A stretch of DNA of 64,000 nucleotides from Lutimaribacter pacificus (GTDB lineage: Bacteria > Pseudomonadota > Alphaproteobacteria > Rhodobacterales > Rhodobacteraceae), in the NCBI RefSeq assembly GCF_900142185.1, contig NZ_FQZZ01000004.1:62001-126000 (forward strand), given 5' to 3'. The notes beneath the pieces were generated by a model. The model searched no databases. It was given only the letters and a program-made list of their open reading frames with translations, and was not told the origin of the DNA. The position numbers and the translations under genes were made by a program. Below, piece after piece: positions 44,644-53,777 of this stretch (positions within the stretch are counted from its first letter, which is position 1; the number at the start of each line of letters is the position of its first letter).

Positions 44644-46149
44644 ATGGTGGCACGGGCCTATACGGTGGCCTTCGAAGGGGTAAGCGCCCGCACGGTCGAG
44701 GTGCAATGCGCCGTCACACCCGGCCTGCCCGCCTTTTCCGTGGTCGGCCTGCCCGACAAGGCGGTAAGCGAGGCCCGCGACCGCGTGCGCACCGCGCTGA
44801 ACGCGCTGGCCATCGCGCTGCCGTCGAAGCGGATCACCGTCAACCTGTCGCCCGCCGACCTGCCCAAGGAGGGCAGCCATTTCGACCTGCCCATCGCGCT
44901 GGCCCTGCTGGCCGCGCTGGAAATCATCCCCGCCGACGCCGCCGAAGGCACCACCGCGCTGGGCGAGCTGTCGCTCGACGGCGCGCTTGTCCCCGTGGTG
45001 GGCGCGCTGCCCGCCGCGATGGCCGCCGCCGAAGAGGGGCGTGTGCTGCTCTGCCCCGCCGCCTCGGGGGCCGAGGCGGCCTGGGTCGGGGCGGCGCAGG
45101 TGATCGCGGCGCCGACGCTGGCGGATGTGGTGCGCCACTATACCGGCCAGTCGCCCCTGCCCCCGGCAGACCCGGGCGAAGTGCTGGACGATACCGGCAC
45201 CCGCTGCCTGCGCGACGTCAAAGGCCAGGAACGGGCCAAGCGCGCGCTGGAAATCGCCGCCGCCGGGCGCCATCACCTGATGATGGTGGGCACACCCGGA
45301 TCGGGCAAATCCATGCTGGCCGCGCGCATCCCCGGCATCCTGCCGCCGCTGACCGCCGCCGAGGCGCTGGAAACCTCGATGGTGCATTCGCTGGCCGGAC
45401 TGCTGGACGCGGGCGGCATTAACCGCACGCGGCCCTTCCGCGAACCGCACCACACCGCCTCGATGGCGGCCATCGTCGGCGGCGGGCGGCGGGCCGGTCC
45501 GGGGGAAATCAGCCTGGCGCATAACGGCGTGCTGTTCATGGACGAGTTTCCCGAATTCCCCCGCACCGTCCTGGAAACCCTGCGACAGCCGATCGAAACC
45601 GGCGAGGTCATGATCGCCCGCGCCAATGCCCATGTGAAATACCCCTGCCGCTTCATGCTGATCGCCGCTGCCAATCCCTGCAAATGCGGCTACCTCTCCG
45701 ATCCGGGCCGCGCCTGCGCACGCGCCCCGGTTTGTGGCGAGGAATATATGGGCCGCATCTCGGGGCCGCTGATGGACCGGTTCGACCTGCGGGTCGAGGT
45801 GCCGCCGGTGGGCTTCACCGATCTCGACCTGCCGCCATCGGGCGACGGATCGGCGCAGGTCGCCACCCGCGTCGCGGCGGCGCGCGACCGGCAAATGGCC
45901 CGCGGCGGGCTGAATGCCGACCTGGAAGGCAGCGCGCTGGAAGAGATTGCAACACCCGATGCCGAGGGGCGGGCGCTGCTGATCCGCGTGGCCGAACGGT
46001 TCGGCCTGTCGGCCCGCGGCTTTCACCGGGTGCTTCGGGTGGCGCGCACCATCGCCGATCTCGACGCCAGCGACACGGTGCGCCACCCCCATGTGGCCGA
46101 GGCGGTCAGCTATCGCCTGGCGATGGCAGGCCAAGGTGGTGGCGGATGA
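44644..46149 (+). CDS. comM: YifB/ComM-family Mg-chelatase-like AAA+ ATPase
   Basis: A 501-residue AAA+ protein. The N-terminal ChlI domain (VEVQCAVTPGLPAFSVVGLP, VNLSPADLPKEGSHFDLPIA) is followed by the ATPase core: Walker A GTPGSGKSMLAARIPGIL, FREPHHTASMAAIVGGG and the sensor region RFMLIAAANPCKCGYLSD with a zinc-type cysteine cluster. In naturally competent bacteria ComM extends branch migration during recombination. It ends 44 bases into the convergent esterase gene. Confidence 0.92.
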   Translation: MVARAYTVAFEGVSARTVEVQCAVTPGLPAFSVVGLPDKAVSEARDRVRTALNALAIALPSKRITVNLSPADLPKEGSHFDLPIALALLAALEIIPADAAEGTTALGELSLDGALVPVVGALPAAMAAAEEGRVLLCPAASGAEAAWVGAAQVIAAPTLADVVRHYTGQSPLPPADPGEVLDDTGTRCLRDVKGQERAKRALEIAAAGRHHLMMVGTPGSGKSMLAARIPGILPPLTAAEALETSMVHSLAGLLDAGGINRTRPFREPHHTASMAAIVGGGRRAGPGEISLAHNGVLFMDEFPEFPRTVLETLRQPIETGEVMIARANAHVKYPCRFMLIAAANPCKCGYLSDPGRACARAPVCGEEYMGRISGPLMDRFDLRVEVPPVGFTDLDLPPSGDGSAQVATRVAAARDRQMARGGLNADLEGSALEEIATPDAEGRALLIRVAERFGLSARGFHRVLRVARTIADLDASDTVRHPHVAEAVSYRLAMAGQGGGG

Positions 46150-47041
46150 AACCGGCGGTCTGGCCGATCGCCTGACGCGCCTCGGGGAACCAGCCGTCGA
46201 AGATATGCCAGACATGCGGGGCGTCGTCCCAGACCTCCAGCCGCACCTCGGCCCCCGCCGCGCGCAGCCTGTCCGCCATGCGCACCGCGTCATCGCGCAG
46301 GATCTCGGAGCCGGACACCTGCAGCAGAACCGGCGGGCACCCGGGGAAATCGGCGAACAGGGGCGAGGCGCGCGGATCGTCGGCGGGCGTGTCGCCCAGG
46401 ATCATCCGCGCCAGCTCATGCACCCGCCCGGCGGGAAAAAAGTGATCGCGGCCTGCATTCTCGCGCACCGACTCGCCCGAGAATGTCTGGTCGCAGAACG
46501 GCGACCAGGCGAAAACGGCCGCCGGTGCCTGCCCGCGCCGGCAAAGCTGCGCCAGCAGGGCCAGCGCCATGCCGCCGCCCGCGCTGTCGCCGCCCAGCAC
46601 GATATCGCCGGGGGCATATCCCATCGCCAGAAGATGCGCATGCGCGGCCCCGGCATCCGCCAATTGTGCGGGCACGGGATGCTCGGGCGCCAGCGCATAG
46701 GCCGGAACGAAGGCGCGCAGCCCGCTCATCCGGCACAGCCGCGCGACCAGGCGCTTATGCGTGCGCGGGCTGCCCGCAAGGTATCCGCCCCCGTGCAGGT
46801 AAAGCAGCACCTTGCCCGGCACCGGCCGCGCCCGCGCCGACACCCAGAGCGCGCGGCGCATCCGGCCGCCGCCGGCGGCATAACCGGCCGGGCGGTACAG
46901 CGCGAAAGGCACCTCGCGGAAAAAGAACCGCGCCGTCCGCTTGAGATACAGCCGCACCCGCCGGGGGTCCTGCGCGCGGGCACTGATCGCGCGCGCCATC
47001 GGGCGCATCGTGCCCGCGACAAGGCGCATCCGCAGGCTCAT
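46106..47041 (-). CDS. Alpha/beta hydrolase, hormone-sensitive-lipase type
   Basis: A 311-residue esterase-like protein. The oxyanion loop [13 protein letters not shown], the nucleophile elbow [16 protein letters not shown], the acid near [13 protein letters not shown] and the histidine in DAPHVWHIF form the complete catalytic set. The substrate is unknown. Its end overlaps comM on the opposite strand by 44 bases, and its start overlaps the gshB stop (ATGA). Confidence 0.88.
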   Translation of the reverse strand: MSLRMRLVAGTMRPMARAISARAQDPRRVRLYLKRTARFFFREVPFALYRPAGYAAGGGRMRRALWVSARARPVPGKVLLYLHGGGYLAGSPRTHKRLVARLCRMSGLRAFVPAYALAPEHPVPAQLADAGAAHAHLLAMGYAPGDIVLGGDSAGGGMALALLAQLCRRGQAPAAVFAWSPFCDQTFSGESVRENAGRDHFFPAGRVHELARMILGDTPADDPRASPLFADFPGCPPVLLQVSGSEILRDDAVRMADRLRAAGAEVRLEVWDDAPHVWHIFDGWFPEARQAIGQTAGFIRHHLGLPSPGDS

Positions 47042-47973
47042 GCGCGGCGGGCCTCGATCGCCTCCCAGATCTTTTCGGCCACGTTGGTTCCGTCGAACCG
47101 CTCAAGCTCCTGGATGCCGGTGGGCGAGGTCACGTTGATCTCGGTCAGGTAGTCGCCGATCACGTCGATCCCGACGAAGACCTGCCCCTTTTCGCGCAGC
47201 AGCGGGCCGATCCGGTCGCAGATCTCGCGGTCGCGCGCGCTCAGCCCGATCTTTTCGGGCCGGCCGCCCACATGCATGTTCGATCGCGTCTCGCCAGCGG
47301 CGGGCACGCGGTTGATCGCACCCACCGGCTCGCCATCGACAAGGATCACGCGCTTGTCGCCGTTGCTGACGGCGGGCAGGTATTTCTGCACGATCAGCGG
47401 CTCGCGCGAAAAGCCGGTGAACAGCTCGTGCAGCGAGGCGAGGTTGCGGTCGGTCTCGGTCAGGCGAAACACACCGGCGCCGCCGTTGCCGTAAAGCGGC
47501 TTGAGGATCACGTCGCCATGCCGGTCCTTGAACCGGCGGATGGTGTCCAGATCGCGCGCGATGGTGGTCGGCGGGGTGAGGTCGGGGAAATCCAGCACCA
47601 GCAGCTTTTCGGGGTAATTGCGCACCCAGAACGGATCGTTCACCACCAGCGTTTTCGGGTGAATGCGCTGCAACAGATGCGTGGTGGTGATATAGAACAT
47701 GTCGAAAGGCGGGTCCTGGCGCAGCCAGACCACGTCGAACTCCGACAGGTCCACCTCGGCCTCGTCGCCGAGGCTGAAATGATCGCCCACCTCGCGCCGC
47801 ACCGTCAGCGGCCAGCCCCGCGCGGTGACCCGCCCTTCCTGGTAGGCGAGGTTGTCGGGCGTGTAGTAAAACAGCTCATGCCCGCGTTTCTGCGCCTCTT
47901 CGGCGATGCGGAAGGTGCTGTCGGCGTTGATGTCGATCGGACCGATCGGGTCCATCTGAAAGGCGATTTTCAT
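47038..47973 (-). CDS. gshB: Glutathione synthetase
   Basis: A 311-residue ATP-grasp ligase joining gamma-glutamylcysteine and glycine. [20 protein letters not shown] is the family N-terminus; later come [34 protein letters not shown] and [23 protein letters not shown] at 47973 (MKIAFQMDP) is chosen over a frame opening at 48012. It precedes the esterase gene with an ATGA overlap. Confidence 0.96.
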   Translation of the reverse strand: MKIAFQMDPIGPIDINADSTFRIAEEAQKRGHELFYYTPDNLAYQEGRVTARGWPLTVRREVGDHFSLGDEAEVDLSEFDVVWLRQDPPFDMFYITTTHLLQRIHPKTLVVNDPFWVRNYPEKLLVLDFPDLTPPTTIARDLDTIRRFKDRHGDVILKPLYGNGGAGVFRLTETDRNLASLHELFTGFSREPLIVQKYLPAVSNGDKRVILVDGEPVGAINRVPAAGETRSNMHVGGRPEKIGLSARDREICDRIGPLLREKGQVFVGIDVIGDYLTEINVTSPTGIQELERFDGTNVAEKIWEAIEARRA

Positions 47974-48030
47974 GGGCCTCGCTCCGGTTGCGGCATGTCC
48001 TACATGGCGCAAGGGCGCGGCAGAGGCAAA

Positions 48031-48444
48031 TCAGAATTCGCCGAACGCGTTTTCCAGAACCTCGATACGGCCCTGCCCGTCGACCATCGCCAGGTCGAAC
48101 CGCATGTCCGAAAGCAACCCGTCGGGCTGTGTGCCCGCGAATTCCTGTGCGGCGGTGCAGATACGCCCGATCTGGCGGCGCGACAGGGCGGCGATCGCCC
48201 GGTCGAAACTGCCCGCCGATTTCACCTCGACAAAGACCAGCCCGGTTTCGTCGCGCAGGATCAGGTCGAGTTCGCCGCCCTTGCCGCGCCAGCGTTTCGC
48301 CAGCAGCCGCGCACCGGCCTGCGTGTATCTGTGCGCCACGCTGTCCTCGGCCGCGGCCCCGGCCAGCCAGGCCCGTTTGCCGCGCCGTTGCCGGGCGGCG
48401 ACGGGGGTTGCGATTGCGGCCTGCGGATCGAAATGCCGTGTCAT
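48031..48444 (-). CDS. yraN: UPF0102/YraN-family endonuclease-like protein
   Basis: A 137-residue protein with the restriction-endonuclease-like core of YraN: AEDSVAHRYTQAGARLLAKR, RGKGGELDLILRDETGLVFV and EVKSAG (E-x-K type). Family function is uncertain; linkage to DNA processing is common. The ATG overlaps the rsmI stop. It sits next to rsmI as in many proteobacteria. Confidence 0.9.
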   Translation of the reverse strand: MTRHFDPQAAIATPVAARQRRGKRAWLAGAAAEDSVAHRYTQAGARLLAKRWRGKGGELDLILRDETGLVFVEVKSAGSFDRAIAALSRRQIGRICTAAQEFAGTQPDGLLSDMRFDLAMVDGQGRIEVLENAFGEF

Positions 48445-49316
48445 TCTCTGTCTCGCTCCAGTTTCAGGGCCATCTGGTAGATCTTGCGCCGCGGCAGGCC
48501 GGTTTCGGCGCTGACCGCATCCGCCGCATCCCTGACAGAGTGCTCCGAAAGCGCCCGGCGCAGCAACTGTTCTACGTCCTCATCCTTAACGTTTGGCGAA
48601 TGCGCACGGTCTATCAGCACCACGATTTCGCCCCGCGGCGGATCGTCGGCGCAGCTTGCGGCCAGTTCCGCCAGCGTGCCGGCGCGCACCTCCTCGAATT
48701 TCTTGGTCAGCTCCCGGCAGAGCCGCGCCGCACGCGCCGGGCCCAGAACCTCGGCCGCATCGCGCAGCATCGCCGCCACCCGCTTGGGCGATTCGTAGAA
48801 AACCAGCGTCGCGGGCACGTCGCGCAGGGCCATCAGGGCGGTTTTCCGCTGCCCCTTGCTGCTGGGCAGGAAGCCCTCGAACAGAAACCTGTCGGTGGGC
48901 AGCCCGGCGATGCTGAGCGCGGTGATCGCCGCCACCGGGCCGGGCGCCGCGGTCACCGCCGCGTCCGCCTCGCGCGCGGCGCGCACCAGGTCGAAACCGG
49001 GGTCGGCGACCAGTGGCGTTCCGGCTTCCGAGGCATAGACCACCGCGCGCCCTTCCGCCAGCCAGCGCAGGATCTTCGGGCGCATCCTGGCGCCGTTATG
49101 TTCGTGATAGGCAACCATCGGCCGGTCGCCCAGCGGCACGCCGTGAATCTCCATCAGCTTGCGCAGGCTGCGGGTGTCCTCGGCCGCCAGCGCATCGGCC
49201 GAGGCAAGCAGGTCCAGCGCCCTTAACGTGATATCGCGCGCGTTGCCCAGCGGCGTCGCGATCAGGTAGAGCCCCGGTGCAAGTTCCCGCCGTTCCCAAT
49301 TCTGCACTGGACCCAT
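48441..49316 (-). CDS. rsmI: 16S rRNA (cytidine(1402)-2'-O)-methyltransferase
   Basis: A 291-residue SAM-dependent tetrapyrrole-methylase-fold enzyme that 2'-O-methylates C1402 of 16S rRNA. GLYLIATPLGNARDITLRAL, LAAEDTRSLRKLMEIHG, SEAGTPLVADPGFDLVRAAR and PAITALSIAGLPTDRFLFEG-like segments are all present. It is divergent from the LpoA-like lipoprotein gene 66 bases away. Confidence 0.95.
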   Translation of the reverse strand: MGPVQNWERRELAPGLYLIATPLGNARDITLRALDLLASADALAAEDTRSLRKLMEIHGVPLGDRPMVAYHEHNGARMRPKILRWLAEGRAVVYASEAGTPLVADPGFDLVRAAREADAAVTAAPGPVAAITALSIAGLPTDRFLFEGFLPSSKGQRKTALMALRDVPATLVFYESPKRVAAMLRDAAEVLGPARAARLCRELTKKFEEVRAGTLAELAASCADDPPRGEIVVLIDRAHSPNVKDEDVEQLLRRALSEHSVRDAADAVSAETGLPRRKIYQMALKLERDRE

Positions 49317-49382
49317 CCCCCGTGGCGTTTATTATCGCCCCGACACGATGGCGGCCCCGACGCCGCCCAGACCGAGGGAGCT

Positions 49383-50564
49383 TTGCCTTTCATGTTTGCT
49401 GTTTTGACACCCGCCCGCAAGGTGCTGTGGCGCCTCGCCGCGCTGTTTTCGATCCTTGCGCTTGCCGCCTGCCAGACCGTCGCACCGGGCGGCGGGCCGC
49501 GGGTCGACCCCGGGGCCGCGGTGCCGGTGGCGCTGCTGGTGCCGCGCGGCAGCGGCAATCCGGGCGACGACGTCCTGGCGCAATCGCTGGAGAACGCCGC
49601 GCGGCTGGCCATCGCGGATCTCGACGGCGTAGAGATCGACCTGCGCGTCTACAGCACCGCCGGCAATGCCGCGCAGGCCGAGCAATCGGCGCGGCAGGCG
49701 GTCGGCGACGGGGCCAAGATCATCCTCGGGCCGGTCTATGCCGAATCCGCCAATGCCGTCGCGGTGGCCGTGGCCCCGCGCAACGTGAACGTGCTGTCCT
49801 TTTCCAACAACACCACGATCGCCGGCGGCAATCTCTGGGTGCTGGGGCCGACCTTCCGCAACACCGCCAGCCGGCTGGTGAACTATGCCACCGCGCAGGG
49901 CAAATCGCGCATCCTCGTCGTGCATTCCAACGACGTGGCGGGCCAGCTCGGCAACCAGGCGATCCAGCAGGCGATCGCCGCCTCGGGTGCGACGCTGGCC
50001 GGCACGGTCTCGCACGAGTTCTCGCAGCAGGGCGTCGTCAGTGCGGTGTCGCAGATCGTGTCGACCGCGCGCGCCAACGCGGCGGATGCGCTGTTCATGA
50101 CGGCGAATTCGGCCGGCGCGCTGCCGCTGCTCAGCCAGATGCTGCCCGAGGCCGGCCTGGGCCCCGACACGACGCAGTATATCGGCCTGTCGCGCTGGGA
50201 CATCCCGCCGCAGACGATGGACCTGCCGGGGGTGCAGGACGGCTGGTTCGCGATTCCCGACCCGCAGATTTCCGCGACCTTCCGCAGCCGCTACCAGGCG
50301 GCGAACGGCACTGCGCCCCACCCGATCGGCGGGCTGGCCTATGACGGGATCGCGGCCATCGGCGCGCTGGTGAAGAACGGCCAGTCGAACGCGCTCAGCG
50401 GCACGGCGCTGACCCAGGCCGCGGGGTTCCAGGGCACCGGCGGCATCTTCCGCCTGCGCCCCGACGGCACCAACGAACGCGGCCTTGCCGTCGCCACGAT
50501 CCGCAACAGACAGGTGGTTGTGATTGACCCTGCCCCAAGAGCATTCGGCGGCGCGGGCCTCTGA
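49383..50564 (+). CDS. Penicillin-binding protein activator (LpoA-like lipoprotein)
   Basis: A 393-residue lipoprotein. A signal peptide ends in the lipobox LALAAC, placing the anchor cysteine near residue 30. The mature part is a leucine-binding-protein-like domain (PVALLVPRGSGNPGDDVLAQ, then GPVYAESANAVAVAVAPRNV, LSFSNNTTIAGGNLWVLGPT and PHPIGGLAYDGIAAIGAL). LpoA-type proteins activate outer-membrane-facing peptidoglycan synthases. ATG at 49392 is an alternative start. glnD begins inside its last 41 bases. Confidence 0.85.
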   Translation: MPFMFAVLTPARKVLWRLAALFSILALAACQTVAPGGGPRVDPGAAVPVALLVPRGSGNPGDDVLAQSLENAARLAIADLDGVEIDLRVYSTAGNAAQAEQSARQAVGDGAKIILGPVYAESANAVAVAVAPRNVNVLSFSNNTTIAGGNLWVLGPTFRNTASRLVNYATAQGKSRILVVHSNDVAGQLGNQAIQQAIAASGATLAGTVSHEFSQQGVVSAVSQIVSTARANAADALFMTANSAGALPLLSQMLPEAGLGPDTTQYIGLSRWDIPPQTMDLPGVQDGWFAIPDPQISATFRSRYQAANGTAPHPIGGLAYDGIAAIGALVKNGQSNALSGTALTQAAGFQGTGGIFRLRPDGTNERGLAVATIRNRQVVVIDPAPRAFGGAGL

Positions 50565-53349
50565 GCCGGCCCTGCCGTTTTCACCGGATGTCCTGCCCGC
50601 CCCCGCGGGTGATCTGATCTGCGCGCCCGAGGCGATCTTCGACGCGCCGCGGGTGATGCGCGCACTGGCCGCCGCGCTGGACGGCACCGCCCCCGAGGCG
50701 GTGCGCCCCGCCGTGGTGCCGGTGCTGCTGGCCGCGCTGAAGGACGGGCGCGAGGCGATCGCCGCCGGGCTGGCCGAACAGCCCTTCGCGGCCCGCCCCA
50801 CCGTGCGCGCCTACAGCTGGCTGACCGACTGCATCATAACCTGCACCCTGCACCTGTCGATGGACGTGCTGCACCCGCTGTCGACCCCCACCCGGGGCGA
50901 GCGCCTGGCGCTGTTCGCCGTCGGTGGCTACGGCCGCGGCGAGATGGCGCCGCAATCGGATGTCGACCTGCTGTTCCTGACCCCGCACAAGATTACGCCC
51001 TGGGCCGAAAGCGTCATCGAAAGCATGCTCTACATCCTGTGGGATCTGCGACTCAAGGTCGGCCATTCCAGCCGTACGATCCGCGATTGCATCCGCCTGG
51101 GCAGCGACGATTTCACCATCCGCACCGCGCTGCTGGAACATCGCTGGCTGGGCGGCGACGCGCAACTGGCGCGCGACCTGGACAAGCGGCTGTGGGACGA
51201 ACTGTTTTCCGGTTCGGCCTCGGATTTCATCGAGGCCAAGCTGGCCGAGCGCGACACCCGGCACCAGAAGCAGGGCGAACGCTACGTGGTCGAGCCCAAC
51301 GTGAAGGAAGGCAAGGGCGGCCTGCGCGACCTGCAGACGCTCTACTGGATCGCGAAATACGTCCACCGCGTGCAGAAGGTCGAGGAGCTGGTCACGCTCA
51401 AGGTCTTTCGCCCCGAGGAATTCCAGACCTTCACCGACGCCGAAAATTTCCTCTGGGCGGTGCGCTGCCACCTGCACCTGATCACCCGCCGCCCGTCCGA
51501 CCAGCTGACATTCGACCTGCAGGTCGAGGTCGCGGCGCGCATGGGCTATGAGGACAAGGGCGGGCGCCGCGCGGTGGAACATTTCATGCAGGACTATTTC
51601 CGCCAGGCCACCGCCGTGGGCGACCTGACCCGCATCTTCCTGACCAAGCTCGAAGCGACCCACACCAAAAGCGCGCCGCTGCTCGAACGCATCTTCCGCC
51701 GCCGCCGCAAGGTCAAGCCCGGATACGAGGTGGTGCATGGCCGCCTGGCCATCACCGACGACGCGGCGTTCCTGTCCGACAAGCTCAACCTGCTGCGGCT
51801 GTTCGAGGAAGGGTTGCGCACGGGAATGCTGATCCACCCGGACGCGATGCGGCTGGTCAAGGCGAACCTGCACCTGATCGACGACGAGATGCGCACCGAC
51901 AAGGAGGCGCGGCGCATCTTCCTCGACCTGCTGCTGAAGCACGGCAACCCCGAACGCGCGCTGCGGCGGATGAACGAGCTGGGCGTGCTTGCGGCCTTCA
52001 TCCCCGAATTCGCGCCCGTGGTGGCAATGATGCAGTTCAACATGTATCACAGCTACACGGTCGACGAGCACACGATCCAGTGCATCCGCGTGCTGTCCCA
52101 GATCGAACATGGCGAGCTGCAGGAGGAACTGCCGGTCGCCAGCGGCATCCTGAAGGACGGCGTCAATCGCCGCGTGCTCTATATCGCGCTGCTGCTGCAC
52201 GATATCGGCAAGGGCCGGGACGAGGATCATTCGGTGCTCGGCGCGCAGATCGCGCGCAAGGTGGCGCCGCGTCTGGGGCTGAACCGCAGCGAATGCGACA
52301 CGGTGGAATGGCTGGTGCGCTATCACCTGCTGATGTCGGACATGGCGCAGAAACGCGACCTCAGCGATCCCCGCACCCTGCGCGATTTTGCCAAGGCGGT
52401 GAAGACGCGCAAGCGGCTCGACCTGCTGACCGTGCTGACCGCCTGCGACATCCGCGGCGTCGGCCCCCACACCTGGAACAACTGGAAGGCGATGTTGCTG
52501 CGCCAGCTGCACCGCGAAACCGCCCGCGCGCTGAAACACGGTCTGGAAGAGGTCAACCGCGAGAACCGCGGCTCGCAGGCCCGCCGCGCCCTGCGCGACG
52601 CGCTGGCCGGTTGGGACGCCGCCGCGCTCAAGGCGGAAACCGCCCGGCACTACCCGCCCTACTGGCAGGGGCTCGACACCGCGACGCAGGTGGTCTTTGC
52701 CAACCTGCTGCGCGACCTGCCCGACAACGAGATTGCCATCGACCTGTCCGTCGACGACGACCGCGACGCCACCCGCGCCTGTTTCGCGCTGGCCGACCAT
52801 CCCGGCATCTTCTCGCGGCTGGCCGGTGCGCTGGCGCTGGTCGGCGCCAACGTGGTCGATGCGCGCACCTATACCTCCAAGGACGGCTATGCCACGGCGG
52901 TGTTCTGGATACAGGACGGCGACGGCTCTCCCTACGAAGAGGAACGCCTGCCGCGCCTGCGCCAGATGATCCACAAGACGCTGAAGGGCGAGATCAAGGC
53001 CACCGAGGCGATCCGAAGCCGCGACAAGATCAAGAAACGCGAACGCGCCTTCCGCGTGCCCACCTCGATCACCTTCGACAACGAGGGGTCCGAGATCTAC
53101 ACCATCATCGAGGTCGACACCCGCGACCGCCCCGGCCTGCTGTTCGACCTGACGCGCACGCTGGCCAACAACAACGTCTATATCGCCTCGGCGGTGATCG
53201 CGACCTATGGCGAGCAGGTGGTCGATACCTTCTATGTCAAGGACATGTTCGGCCTGAAGTTCCACGCCCCCGCCAAGCAGAAAACCCTTGAAAAGAAACT
53301 CCGTGAAGCGATCGAGGCTGGCGCGCAAAGGGCGGTTTCGGGGCAATAA
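50524..53349 (+). CDS. glnD: [Protein-PII] uridylyltransferase/uridylyl-removing enzyme
   Basis: A 941-residue nitrogen sensor that uridylylates PII under low glutamine. The nucleotidyltransferase motif GGYGRGEMAPQSDVDLLFL lies near residue 137, followed by the HD domain (LLLHDIGKGRDEDHS) and two C-terminal ACT domains (DHPGIFSRLAGALALVGANV; RDRPGLLFDLTRTLANNNVY). Initiation appears to be TTG at 50524, which overlaps the lipoprotein gene by 41 bases; no suitable ATG lies nearby. A shorter N-terminus cannot be excluded. Confidence 0.95.
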   Translation: MTLPQEHSAARASEPALPFSPDVLPAPAGDLICAPEAIFDAPRVMRALAAALDGTAPEAVRPAVVPVLLAALKDGREAIAAGLAEQPFAARPTVRAYSWLTDCIITCTLHLSMDVLHPLSTPTRGERLALFAVGGYGRGEMAPQSDVDLLFLTPHKITPWAESVIESMLYILWDLRLKVGHSSRTIRDCIRLGSDDFTIRTALLEHRWLGGDAQLARDLDKRLWDELFSGSASDFIEAKLAERDTRHQKQGERYVVEPNVKEGKGGLRDLQTLYWIAKYVHRVQKVEELVTLKVFRPEEFQTFTDAENFLWAVRCHLHLITRRPSDQLTFDLQVEVAARMGYEDKGGRRAVEHFMQDYFRQATAVGDLTRIFLTKLEATHTKSAPLLERIFRRRRKVKPGYEVVHGRLAITDDAAFLSDKLNLLRLFEEGLRTGMLIHPDAMRLVKANLHLIDDEMRTDKEARRIFLDLLLKHGNPERALRRMNELGVLAAFIPEFAPVVAMMQFNMYHSYTVDEHTIQCIRVLSQIEHGELQEELPVASGILKDGVNRRVLYIALLLHDIGKGRDEDHSVLGAQIARKVAPRLGLNRSECDTVEWLVRYHLLMSDMAQKRDLSDPRTLRDFAKAVKTRKRLDLLTVLTACDIRGVGPHTWNNWKAMLLRQLHRETARALKHGLEEVNRENRGSQARRALRDALAGWDAAALKAETARHYPPYWQGLDTATQVVFANLLRDLPDNEIAIDLSVDDDRDATRACFALADHPGIFSRLAGALALVGANVVDARTYTSKDGYATAVFWIQDGDGSPYEEERLPRLRQMIHKTLKGEIKATEAIRSRDKIKKRERAFRVPTSITFDNEGSEIYTIIEVDTRDRPGLLFDLTRTLANNNVYIASAVIATYGEQVVDTFYVKDMFGLKFHAPAKQKTLEKKLREAIEAGAQRAVSGQ

Positions 53350-53414
53350 GGACTGCGCCACACTCCGTATCTCCGTGTCGATGGTCAGGGCATTTCCGGT
53401 TGAACGCGACAGAA

Positions 53415-53545
53415 GGGCATCGCACGGCCGCGGTCGGGCGACCCGACATTTGTGGCTGGCAATTTATCGTGCAGCCACATCCTCCCTCAAAGTGAAGTGC
53501 CTGCGGCAGCCAATCGCCCGGCCGGGGGGCGGCCGTGCGATGCCC
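53415..53545 (-). repeat. 131-bp element with terminal inverted repeats, copy B
   Basis: Inverted copy of the element at 15262-15392, again 131 bp. Its terminal 17 bp (GGGCATCGCACGGCCGC) are perfectly inverted. The inner hairpin GTGGCTG/CAGCCAC (53452-53478, 13-base loop) is perfect here, where copy A has one G-U-compatible change. It lies between glnD and murJ, 65 bases past the glnD stop. A plus-strand frame over it (MAGNLSCSHILPQ...) resembles one over copy A only because of the repeat. Confidence 0.85.
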
Positions 53546-53664
53546 GGGCCGCTTGCGCGGCTGTTCCGGGCGGGTGCATCACTGAAATGCCCGCATCGTC
53601 CCACATGGCCACCCCCCGGGCGCTGCCTGCCCGGACAAATCCGGTAACTCCCGACACTCCCGAA

Positions 53665-53696
53665 GGGCCAAAGGCCCACGAAGGGGCACCGCCCCT
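53665..53696. terminator. Two short hairpins upstream of murJ
   Basis: GGGCC-AAA-GGCCC (53665-53677) and AGGGGC-ACC-GCCCCT (53682-53696), each with perfect stems, lie between element B and murJ, followed by CCCCAGCAAAAACACC. They resemble the hairpin clusters at other gene ends in this window and may end the glnD transcript. The rest of 53350-53777 holds only element B. Confidence 0.4.
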
Positions 53697-53777
53697 CCCC
53701 AGCAAAAACACCTGTTCCCGTCCCCCGCGATCCGCTAAGCCACGCATGGGCAAGGAACGCAAAAGGGCAGCCACGCC

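Noticed and set aside
50581-53361. A 926-codon open frame antisense to glnD
   Set aside because: High-G+C genes routinely give long antisense frames; it is Gly/Val/Arg-rich without domains, while glnD on the other strand has complete motifs. The same applies to 19894-21807 opposite leuA and 31260-32900 opposite kpsE.
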